Assembly (NCBI GenBank): GCA_030867875.1 | Contig: JAOWCC010000019.1 | Location: forward strand, 37,181,976 to 37,245,975 | Direction: 5' to 3' | Length of the DNA: 64,000 nucleotides | Origin: Actinernus sp. WN-2022 | Taxonomy: Eukaryota > Cnidaria > Anthozoa > Actiniaria > Actinernidae | In this document: piece by piece, positions 55,441-64,000 of the stretch | Layout: each line of letters starts with the position of its first letter | Position numbering within the stretch: position 1 is the first letter of the stretch | Position numbers and translations under genes: made by a program | The notes under the pieces: generated by a model | What the model was told of the DNA's origin: nothing | Database searches by the model: none | Seen by the model: only the letters and a program-made list of their open reading frames with translations

Positions 55441-55854
55441 TAGACCATAGACATAGACATTTTTTTATTTGGAGTCTTGTACAATAAAGTACATATAGAC
55501 TAAAGTCGAAATAACTAGGCGAGAAATCCCAAGTAAACAGCTGACTCAGATGCAAACGAACAGTTTCAACCGAGCGGCTTCTGACATGTTGACAGTTGAA
55601 TGGCCATTCAGAAGACGTGTAAGAATGAGCATTAGTAAAAACCAATCAGAGGAGGGTACATATAATCGTGCTACTCCGCTGGGGGTCCAAAACAAGCTTT
55701 CGTTCGTTAATTCGCAGACGGACTTAACCGGGGTTCAGTTCGGATGCGACGCAGGCTACCACCGGCCGGCCAGACTAGCTGACTACGATTGGATCGCCAC
55801 ATCCCTTTCGTAAATGTAAGAATTTTCCATCGAAAGCCCCTAAAAGTCATGTCA
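55441..55854. other. No gene seen
   Basis: An 87-codon plus frame at 55550-55813 has no recognisable domain. Confidence 0.35.
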
Positions 55855-56830
55855 GCCCTAGAACAACTGAACATCTTGGTATTTCATTCGAAGAACCGAG
55901 ACGATATAAGAATGTTCTGATGTTTTGTCTCCAGAAAGCTACGCTCGTCTCGTTTTTAATGTCCACATAAACCAAACTGGACAACCCAGGAATTACCTTC
56001 TGAGAACCACTGATTAATTTCAGCCAAAATGTTATACTTCTGTATTTTGAGTCTGCTCTCATAGGGAGTCGACCTAATTCTGGTCTGCAGGCATTATTGC
56101 AAGAATATTTACCGACTCCAAGTAACATTTTGCAGAATTTAATTTGGACATATTCGATTTAATCCTTATCTAGATTATCGGGATTGTCGACATCGTATAT
56201 TTCACCATCGTATACATGCTGCCAACCCCCGGAGTTCTAAAATCTGGAGAATGTTGGTTGAAGCTTTGTTATGACGTAATGATTTCCGATTTTTTCCGAA
56301 GATACCCCGATAGCGTTCCGAAGACTTTCCGAAAGCACTCGGGAAAATGTCCATGACCCCTCGCGATCGATCGAGAGTCACTCGGTGCCTTTCGCGCATT
56401 CGCTAGCGTGCGAAATGAACACAAACGCAACTCAGAGTAAAATTGTTTATTTTTTAACGCTCGAGCCTGAAAAACGGCGAACTCAATCCATAAAATGGCT
56501 AAAAACCGGGAGATTTGAGGCTCTATCCGGGAGACCGGGAGATGAGGTCCAAAATCTGGAGTCTCCCGCATAAACCGGGAGAGTTGGCAGGTATGCGTAT
56601 AGCAATATAGGTTTGATGAGGGAGTCGAAAAGTTTCATTGTTAATCCAACGTTAACGTTAGTTCTGAAATGAGCCCCCATTTCTTTTCTAAGTTTGTATC
56701 ATTAAAGCCTAAAGGGCGATTTTCTTTAACTATTGTTTTGCTAGGTTGAAATTACCATATGCGCTGAGTATCAGCCCCAGATATTTGTAACATTTAACAT
56801 TTTCTAGCATAATTATTCATTTTTTCGATC
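55855..56830 (-). pseudogene. LINE ORF2 post-RT fragment split by a MITE
   Basis: Reading leftward from about 56830: MLENVKCYKYLGLILSAYG, then NVGLTMKLFDSLIKPILLY. After a 381-bp MITE it continues VQIKFCKMLLGVGKYSCNNA, CRPELGRLPMRADSKYRSIT and FWLKLISGSQKV, ending near 55855. KYLG and the L-F-D-S-L-x-K-P-I-L-L-Y motif are typical of the RT thumb and downstream region of cnidarian LINEs. Frameshifts and stops are present. The LINE is truncated on both sides. Confidence 0.75.
56215..56595. mobile_element. MITE in the LINE with a CGTATA duplication
   Basis: CATGCTGCCAACCCCCGGAG faces CTCCCGGTTTATGCGGG-type sequence ending GAGTTGGCAGGTATG. CGTATA flanks it at 56209-56214 and 56596-56601. Deleting the MITE plus one CGTATA restores the LINE reading frame, supporting a 6-bp duplication. 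Confidence 0.8.
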
Positions 56831-56883
56831 ATTCCCGTCACTTTTATATGGGAGTACCCCCCTCCCCCCCCAAAAAAAAAACA

Positions 56884-57156
56884 GGTATAAAGGTGAAGTA
56901 ATACAGGCAACAATTTCTTGCAACTTGTCGCGCAACAATGTTGCAGCGCGGTGTTGCTCGTATTACCACCTGCGCGTGCAACTTGCCACTTCTACTTTCT
57001 GCAACATGTTGCTGCAACTTGCAACATGGAAATTTGTTGCGTGGCAAGTTGCACACGCGGGTGGTAATACGAGTAACATCGCGCTGCAACTCGCAACGCA
57101 ACATTGTTTCACGACAAGTTGCAAGAAATGTTGCCCGTATTACTCCACCTTTAGAG
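56884..57156. mobile_element. Fold-back MITE with TTGCAACTTG words
   Basis: AGGTGAAGTAATACAGGCAA and GCAACTTGTCGC and GTAATACCACC on one side pair with their inverses on the other. The centre repeats GCAACATGTTGCTGCAACTT. Frames on both strands are mirror images and not genes. Confidence 0.8.
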
Positions 57157-57373
57157 GGTGGGTTAACCAATGTAATGCATCGGTAACCGATCAAGTCTTT
57201 GGACATATGATATTTGCCTTCAACACTTTAAATATTGTGATAACTGGCAAGTCCCTTGGATGCCGAGGACTTGATGCGAGTTCTTGAATTATCCTGTGGT
57301 ATATAAAATCTATGTCTCGTTTAACAAGATGGCGGCAGGTCATGTTTAACAATGCTCTGAGCGTCTTAGTATT

Positions 57374-58200
57374 TTAAGTGGATATGGGAGATACGAAATC
57401 TCTTAGAAAGGAGAATAATAAGTTAAAGCAACAAGTTACAACACTTAACAGCGAATTGGAGAAGCTAAAATCGCTAATATTCGGGCTAATATTACCGATG
57501 AACTCAGGAAGAAAGTTCACCGCGACCTGAGTTGCCGAGAATGACGAGCCCTCCCAAACATGCAGAGATAGAATCAAGTTTGGAGTTCTTAAGCAAAGGT
57601 TTCGACGACCTCCAAACGTTTAAGACAAAGTCAAAGAATAATAGAGATTGAAAGGAAAACCGAATCTATTTCAAGTGCAATTGATGAGCTTGAGCTTTAT
57701 AGCTTTCGGTGTAACGTTAAGATCACAGGAGTCGAAGAGCGGAATTCGCGAACGAAGTTGAGTGAGCAAAAGAAACCGCGAGTCTCTGCGTTGCGCTGTT
57801 CAACGAGATGGGAGCATCTATTTCAATTCAAGATATAGACATCGCACATCGTGTCCATTTTAGAACCAGAGCGGATAACGCCACTGCCCACCGACCCAAA
57901 CCTATCATTTGTAAGTTTGTGAGACGCTTGGCAAGAGATGAAGTTATGGCTGTTCGCCGAGAGATCCAGAAGGTTAGACCTACAGCCGTAGGACTGCGAC
58001 CAGAGGCATCAATGGAACACACTCGGATTTATGATCATTTAACTCCAGCAAAAACAAAACCTACTATATAAAGCTAACAGGTTTAAAGCCCCACATGAGT
58101 TTCACTACTGTTGGGTAAAGAACTATCAAGTTCTCCTACGGGAAACCGAAGAGTCAAGGGTGACCTAATTCAACTCAAACACAGCCTAGGAGACGATACA
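57374..58200 (+). pseudogene. LINE ORF1 (L1/Tx1-like) remnant
   Basis: MGDTKSLRKENNKLKQQVTT begins a coiled-coil-like segment (heptad-rich, to about residue 30). Then comes SAIDELELYSFRCNVKITGV, and from 57808 DIDIAHRVHFRTRADN and KPIICKFVRRLARDEVMAVR, followed by RIYDHLTPAKTK. IAHR and P-I-I-C-K-F with R-x-x-V-x-x-x-R are ORF1p RRM-region features of L1-type elements. The last part FHYCWVKNYQVLLRETEESR lies after a stop. Multiple stops and frameshifts make it a pseudogene. Confidence 0.7.
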
Positions 58201-58640
58201 TGAAGTAACTTCTAAAGCTAAGTGTTTATTTAAAATTGGATAACTCTATTTTATTTATTTTACCTATGAACAGTAATCCGTTAAGATTAACTCATTATGG
58301 CTTCGCGACAAATAAAACAATGCAAAGAACAACAAGCTACTGCTGGCTGAACTGCCATTTTATAGTTGTAAAACTCTCTCGACTGTATACCCACCATTTA
58401 ATAGCTTACTGGATAATAATCTTGAGTCCCACTATAGCTTATATGATCTTAACTTGTTTCAAATGAATTCTATCGAGAAAAGCATTGATCCTGACTGTAA
58501 CTATTTGGATAAATGTCCACGCTCTAAATATTACTCGCCTCACAGTTTTTGTATACACAGTAAAATGAGTAGAACGGAACCTCGAGACATGTATTCTGAT
58601 TGCACCCATAATACTATACTTCTATGGTTTTTGTACGCCC
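58201..58640 (+). pseudogene. Possible start of LINE ORF2 next to ORF1
   Basis: QMNSIEKSIDPDCNYLDKCP followed by RSKYYSPHSFCIHSKMSR resembles the N-terminal DPD-x-N-Y...KYY-x-x-x-x-F stretch that precedes the endonuclease of this LINE type. The endonuclease itself is not present because the copy stops near 58640. Confidence 0.45.
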
Positions 58641-58679
58641 TTTGTAAAGGTTAGGGTGTTTTCTATTGTTGGGTAGGCC

Positions 58680-59130
58680 AATACTATCTACTTTCTGCCA
58701 AAAGAAGCGCCAAAAACCATATCCCACGCAGCGTTACGAAATCATCAAAGCAGCTCGTATTTTCGGAAGCACAAGCCTGTTCCTCCAGCATACCTGTGTG
58801 TGCGATTCGTCGACGACAATACGAGCAAGACGCTTGTGGAGTTCCGATGCAGGGTTCTTCAGCTCATCGCGAAATTCGCTCTCATTACTTCTTCTGCAGA
58901 ACTAAACAGCACTTTGAAATTACACTTCTGTAGGATTTTAGGTCTGAAAATTCGGCAGCAGGATAACCTTTAACACTAGTGAATGCTTGGAATATCCTAC
59001 TTTTTCCAAACCCAGTTGGGATTACAGCTAGAACATCTCTTCCAGACAAAAGATCTCTAATAGCCTTGCTCCTGTTCTTTCTTTAAATTCATCGCTGAGA
59101 GAATTCTCGGTATGTTTGTCGCCATATCAA
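58680..59130 (-). pseudogene. RecQ-like helicase pseudogene (motifs I and II)
   Basis: Reading leftward from about 59130: AIRDLLSGRDVLAVIPTGFG then KSRIFQAFTSVKGYPAAEF (motif I, P-T-G-F-G-K-S). After a gap with frameshifts, KNPASELHKRLARIVVDESH then TQVCW gives motif II (D-E-S-H). These belong to SF2 RecQ-like helicases of a type often multiplied in cnidarian genomes. The rest of the helicase is missing. It lies tail to tail with the LINE remnant to its left. Confidence 0.65.
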
Positions 59131-60517
59131 TTGGTTTCTGCTCTTATCGCATACCATGCATGAATAAATTTTAATGATTTCTGTCAATCACACATTTTAG
59201 CCAATAGCAATACGCGGCCTTCTGAGGCCGAGAGTTTTTAAAATAACCATGGCTTGCCGGCAGGCTCTCTCTTCTTCTCCCCCCATCACCCCCTCCCCTC
59301 ATCACCTCCTCCCCCCTCTCTTTTTTTCTCGCCCCAATCCCCTTAATCTCCGCTCGCTGCGCTCCTATACTCAGATCCGCAACGCAGACTATTTCTCATC
59401 AATTTGGAATGAACTGGCTACCTAGGTCTGGCCCCAGATATTTTTTTTAATGCTTCGGGTGACTGGAACGCCAGTAAGCTGCTTCACAGCTTATTATAAA
59501 CATCAGTCTATCCGAAACTATTTAGAGAACCTCTGGGATCATATCAGAATATCCTTGCCATTTTCGAGTTGAACGCGATGGCAAACATGAAATAATTCGC
59601 TTGCTAATCTCTTAACTTAAGCCGTCTCGCGGAGAAATTCTGATAAGTTACCGTATCTAGCTCTGTCAGTAATAAACCATTGAGAGACAGCATTGAAATC
59701 ACCGGCGTTCCTATTCCACCGGACGACGATCCTAAAAGAATAGCCGTGGAATTGGGCCAGTTAATGGCAATCGAACTAACTGAACAATAAAAGGCAGAAC
59801 CAATCCTGGCAATAAAAGGTAAGCGACTGAAAGCGGACTTACGATGGAAGTGCAATATCATTAATAAAAAAATTAGATTGGCTGGATAAAAAAAATTTGA
59901 TCTGGTTTACCATTTTTGATAACTTCATTTTCTGTTGTTGTAAACAAAAGCTTAATCAATACATGCAAGAAACGCTGGTGTCAGACATATGTCACTTATA
60001 AAAAGCGTGATAGTCCAACACAAGTAAAACATTCGGGAAACACAGACCTTTCTTTTAGTTTACTTAAGCTTAAGAAACGTAAATAACCAACCGTTAGTAT
60101 TGTTTTGCCCCGTCTTATTAATATTCATAAGGGCTCTTAACACGCATGCGCAGGATGCACTGTTTACCTCGTGCTGTTCTGCCTGTTTAACCAGATACAC
60201 ACCTGTTGTTATGATTATGATTCCATCTTTTCTCTGTCTCAAACACCATACAAATTGGTGACGAGGAAAAGATTTCAGTACCGATGAGAATGGAGAAGTA
60301 ACCTATCTTTTTGTGCAAAACGCTCAGGTAAAAATATAGATGTTGAAGAGAAGGCAAAACTCTCCCAGAAACGCTTTGTTGTCACCTGTTTCTTCGGAAA
60401 TCACTTTCCCCGCGCTTTACGTGTCTGTGTGGTGGGGAGGAGAAGACTGAACACAGACTGAACACAATCAGTCTGCCCAAAAGAAGTACATTTGGCCCTA
60501 TTTTTGAGTCATTTTTA
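59131..60517. other. No gene; pyrimidine-rich tract
   Basis: A C/T tract at 59265-59345 (CCCCCCATCACCCCCTCCCC) stands out. Elsewhere there is nothing I can support. Confidence 0.4.
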
Positions 60518-61680
60518 CTCGGATAACTCGAATTCCCCGCTAACTCGAACTATTTTTCGTTTCCCTTGGCCCAAATTTACCCCGATAACTCGAACTCTGT
60601 TCTTATGACTTCTCAAAATATCAAGAAAATTGGCTGCTTGTTATCTGATTGTTACTTAATTTGATTTTAATTATTGTAACTTCGGACTGATCACGTATTT
60701 AACATTCATTTCACGATCTTATCAGTTGCTATCGGATGCGGTGTCTTTTGTATTGACACAAAGCCTAAAATCCAACAGTAAAACCTTTAGTCATCTCTGA
60801 TCTCATTCACTACTCTTCTGGGGAGTTCAGTTTACACTACTTCAGTGGCTGACTATGTAAAAATCGATGTTACTTGCTTACAGCTCAAGGCGTTCCAATT
60901 ATTTCTGTAAGATGTTAACAAAGTTATCTTGTCCAGAAAGCCTCAGCCTACATTGGACTTGCATTCCTTCGCCATCCCCCAAGTTAACGGCCTTGTCCGC
61001 TTTGTCCGCTCACACTGCATGAACTGCTTTTGTCTGCTCGCAAAAAGTAGAAGATTGTTTTTGCAAAGGCCAAAGCGTCCACTTTTTCCCCTCTTCACGT
61101 GCCCGACTACAGCTCCGTCTTTGAGAACACACACTGCGTATTTGCCCACGACATTAGTTGGCTCTGGGACAGCTTGTAGCACTTCACCGCGTCTAGGTTT
61201 CCAGTCAAGTTGATTATCATGATATCCCTTATCCCTGATGCCCATCAGATCACAGTATTAACAGAGAGAATAGTTCGACGATCTCAGCGACAGGGAACAA
61301 TCACTTCATTTTTTCTGCCTCGGCAGTGAAAATAGGAAAACGGACATGGTTACTTTAATGTTGTTTTATATTTAGTTGGACTGTAGTAATACACTACAAA
61401 CTTCGTTTATAAGTAAAACATGTACCCAAATGTTAAAGTTACACTTAGCTCGAAGTCATAATCTTTGGAATTTCTTGTTACCATACGCAAATTGAGCGAT
61501 GTTTATCACAGAAGTAGATAATAAAACTATGTTCACGCTATATATCGTCACTATTATTAAAAATTAACAAAAATAAAGAAATTTTTCACCGACCCCGATA
61601 TGATAACTCGAACCCCCGCTAACTCGAACTGCAATTTTCGTTTCCCTTCAGAGTTCGAGTTATCGGGGTTCTACTGTAGT
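60518..61680. mobile_element. Pogo/Tigger-like element remnant
   Basis: GATAACTCGAACCCCCGCTA then ACTCGAACT near 61600 and GAGTTCGAGTTATCGGGGTT then CTACTG at the right end are typical pogo-type inverted repeats (CAGTAGAACCCCGATAACTC in the reverse sense). The left end has ACTCGGATAACTCGAATTCC and CCGATAACTCGAACTCTG. No DDE transposase frame is left. Confidence 0.65.
60943..61245 (-). pseudogene. HIRAN-like domain fragment
   Basis: The minus frame MGIRDKGYHDNQLDWKPRRG then KYAVCVLKDGAVVGHVKRGK matches the HIRAN-like plan (G-Y-H...W-x-P-x-x-G...A-V-x-V...G-x-V-V-G-H-V-x-R) seen in proteins associated with DNA repair and with some cnidarian mobile elements. It lacks an evident N-terminal partner domain and lies within the pogo-like element. 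It could be cargo or a captured exon. Confidence 0.55.
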
Positions 61681-62726
61681 TTTCAAAACGTAGGACATTT
61701 GAACAACTTTGGCCGTTGGTTCCGCCTAATGAATTTTTAGAAAACGTAGCAAAGCAACTGAAGCTTCCATCTGAATCCTCAAACATTAGTAGCCTTTATA
61801 TGCGATGAATGCTGTCAAGAAAAGGCAAACATAACAGCGTGCAGTAAGACTAAACACTCAGAAGTGAAAACGTGCTACAGGTGACGGTCTACTGACTACC
61901 TGGCTGATAAACATAAACACGTCAACTGCTAATAACAAATACTCAGCAGGTCTCCTACATGATCTAGCTAAAGTCTGTTTGAAGCAAAGGAGAGCTATGA
62001 TTGGTCAGTTGGAGGTCCATACCTCCCAGTACGGACCGCAAAATTGAAGCAAAACTGGTTCTGCATACTTTTGAGCCATATAAACCCTTTCAGTAAATGG
62101 TTGGATGCGTCAGTTGCGATTGTTTAACTCGTGCTTTCCTGAATAAAAGATCGAAATAAAATTCAGATATTCCAAGATGCAGCAGAGGCGCTGGTAACTA
62201 CATTTTAAAACAGGCATTCAAGTCTTGATACACGAGAAAACGCTGATGACGTCATTGATTATACTTACATCATACTTTTTAAAATGATCTATAATAAGCA
62301 TATTTTTAAACTCGAACATGCGGATGCGAAATCCCTCGGAACTGTTTTGCATATTGATAACATGACACCAGCGAAAAAAAAAGTTAGGCGCATGGGCTGT
62401 TCATGAGCCCAGCGCGAGTGTCCTGCCAGTTTCCCGCCAAAACTGAAAGTATCACCCGTGTTTTTAAATGTTTCGTCAAAAACAACAAAACTATTGTAAA
62501 GCTTAGCTTAAGACTTTAGCAGGTTTAAGTTTTCTTAATTTGTAATTCACTGTGAGTTTACTAAGTTAGTAAATTATTTACTAAAAATGTTCAAGCCTTC
62601 GACCTCAGAACTCACTTTAATAACAATCTGTATTTGTACGATCTCCTCAGAGCGTCCGTTCTTAGCGGCAAGCGGAGCTAGCACAGCGTCTTGACTACTT
62701 GCTGTGATAAATTCTCTCTTCCACTC
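61681..62726. other. No gene; 5' flank of the cysteine-rich gene
   Basis: Unassigned sequence. The 5' untranslated region of the gene at 62727 probably begins near 62640-62690 (TCCTCAGAGCGTCCG), but no TATA-like element is certain. Confidence 0.35.
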
Positions 62727-63026
62727 ATGGCCAACTGTGACTTATGTGACTGCTGTAGTGACTGCTGTAGTGACTGCTGCAGTGACTGCTGCTCATGTAG
62801 CTGTGGTGACTGTGGATGTACTGATGTACTGTGCAATCGATGCTGTTGCAACACGGATGCATGTCTTCACTGCTGTAGTTCTGGATGTGGGGCGCTGATT
62901 GGTTTTATAAAGGAAATATTTTACTGTGGCTTTGATCTCTGTGGCATTTGCTGGCGGTGCCGCTGTGTAAATTGTGACACTAACGAAAGAACGGTCATGG
63001 ATGACTTCTTCTTCTGTTGTATACAA
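62727..63026 (+). CDS. Cysteine-rich small protein, exon 1
   Basis: The preferred start is ATG at 62727 (MANCDLCDCCSD). An upstream in-frame start at 62691 is not an ATG. The 100-codon exon has about 30% Cys, beginning with a tandem D-C-C-S-D-C-C-S repeat and continuing CNRCCCNTDACLHCCSSGC, GALIGFIKEIFYCGFDLCGI and CWRCRCVNCDT, then an acidic/aromatic end VMDDFFFCCIQ. It stops exactly at the donor GTAAGT (63027), phase 0. No signal peptide is apparent, so it is probably intracellular. The composition recalls metal-binding or I-mfa-type Cys-rich proteins, but the family is not recognised. The frame on the opposite strand is a shadow. Confidence 0.65.
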
Positions 63027-63234
63027 GTAAGTCATTAGGTTTAGATACAGTTATGCTGGACTGATCTAATTAACAGTTTCTTTTCTTTCACGCTTTTGCA
63101 CTGGCGGCCATTTTGGTTCCTACCAACCAAGATGGCCGCTACGCTTAATTTGTGATTGTATTCCCTTACGAATGATTGCAACCCAAGAATTGTAATGTAT
63201 ATTCCCTTGACTTATTCACCCACGCATTTCCTAG

Positions 63235-63246
63235 ACGGAGAAGTAA
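63235..63246 (+). CDS. Cysteine-rich small protein, possible terminal exon
   Basis: An acceptor (CATTTCCTAG) is followed in phase 0 by ACGGAGAAGTAA, giving TEK and stop, for a total of 103 residues. The site is only 208 bp after the donor, a plausible short intron. Other acceptors further downstream are possible. Confidence 0.4.
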   Translation, partial: TEK

Positions 63247-63384
63247 TTTGCCGGAAAGGAGAAGATGGAAAACAACGGCATATGTTACGAGCCGGAACTC
63301 TCACTCTCGTGATTTCTGGTCCTCTGCATGTGCTATCCACTACAAGCAACGTTGGTTGAAAGTACAATGCGGTACTAGGCAAAC

Positions 63385-64000
63385 ATAACAACAACAAACT
63401 TTTAATAGACAATCAATTTTACAAGTATTATTGTCACCCGCAATTAGCGAACTAAGAGCTATTCTAGGTGGGGACAAAATACATTTGGTTACACTAACAA
63501 TTAATTAATACAATACAGTGCAGAAGCTTTTCTGTAACGTATAAGTGAAAAATTATAAGTAAATTATAGAATAATAATGAGGGTTAATGTAGGCAGGATA
63601 TAAGCTAATACTACTATTGCCATGATTTTATTGATTTAAATTTGATCTGAGACAATATTTGGGAGACCTCAACGTAGTCATCTTCTTTCTGAAGTATGTC
63701 GAAAAGCATTTCTCTGATCTTTGATTTAAATTGAGGTTTGCTAAGTGATTTGATTGATTGCGGGATACTATTCCATATTTGAGCTCCAATTCTTGAGAAG
63801 GAAGATCTCATTTTTTCAGTTCTTGAATAATTATTATTATCACGTGCATGCTCCTTTATACCTGATAAAATATCAATCTAAAAAGGCCGCAGAGGGATTT
63901 TACTTCAGTCCTAGGGGAAAATGGAGTTAATTTATCAAAATAATGGATATGGTAATTGCTTATCTGGGTACCTTAAAATACGTGTACCTTTTTGCTAATT
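63385..64000 (-). pseudogene. LINE 3' end running off the window
   Basis: The minus frame from about 64000 reads HYFDKLTPFSPRTEVKSLCG. After a shift it reads MRSSFSRIGAQIWNSIPQSI then REMLFDILQKEDDYVEVSQI, ending at 63614. F-S-R-I-G-x-x-I-W-N-x-I-P is the hallmark of the C terminus of CR1/RTE-like LINE ORF2 proteins. The 3' untranslated region ends near 63385 with TTGTTGTTG repeats. The RT lies beyond the window. Confidence 0.8.

Overview
The window looks like animal nuclear DNA, most likely from a cnidarian such as a coral or sea anemone. It has GT-AG introns, AT-rich intergenic DNA, no prokaryotic gene organisation, and a dense mix of LINE, Crypton-like, DIRS-like, pogo-like and integrase-type DNA transposons together with many MITEs. 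The cnidarian assignment is inferred from the combination of element types and is not proven by the sequence. Only two host-like genes can be supported. Most long open frames are shadows or fragments of mobile elements. Layout. 1-7.8 kb: fold-back elements, TTAA-type MITEs, a Crypton-recombinase fragment and a 5'-truncated LINE on the minus strand. 7.86-20.24 kb: one large DNA transposon of about 12.4 kb. Its ends are inverted copies of each other, each made of a 19-bp outer terminus and an array of 20-bp units (about 14 on the left, 17 on the right). It carries a DDE-integrase-like transposase on the minus strand just inside the right end, and a spliced SAM-like plus HECT-type E3 ubiquitin ligase gene on the plus strand just inside the left end. 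Both genes are now broken: by frameshifts, a premature stop, and an 8-bp-TSD MITE inserted inside the HECT exon. 20.2-23 kb: MITEs, including one with six TCGCGCGA palindromes set about 21 bp apart. 23.1-37.5 kb: a four-exon FAM111-like serine protease gene, which I reconstruct as 694 codons with consistent splice phases and an intact His-Asp-Ser triad. Its predicted promoter has two CCAAT boxes and an E2F site. Its introns hold nested transposons, a LINE, a RecQ-like helicase scrap and a block of AAGATCTTG words. 38-52 kb: a 2.45-kb long-inverted-repeat element, an L1/Tx1-type LINE end and many MITEs. 52-62 kb: fold-backs, a DIRS-like RNase H scrap, two more LINE remnants, a RecQ-like helicase pseudogene and a pogo-like element holding a HIRAN-like fragment. 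62.7-63.2 kb: a small cysteine-rich gene with a clear splice donor. 63.4-64 kb: a LINE 3' end running off the window. How the genes relate. The integrase and the HECT ligase appear to be parts of one mobile unit, the enzyme that moves it and a host-modifying partner. The FAM111-like gene is an independent host gene that has kept its frame although its introns are saturated with insertions.
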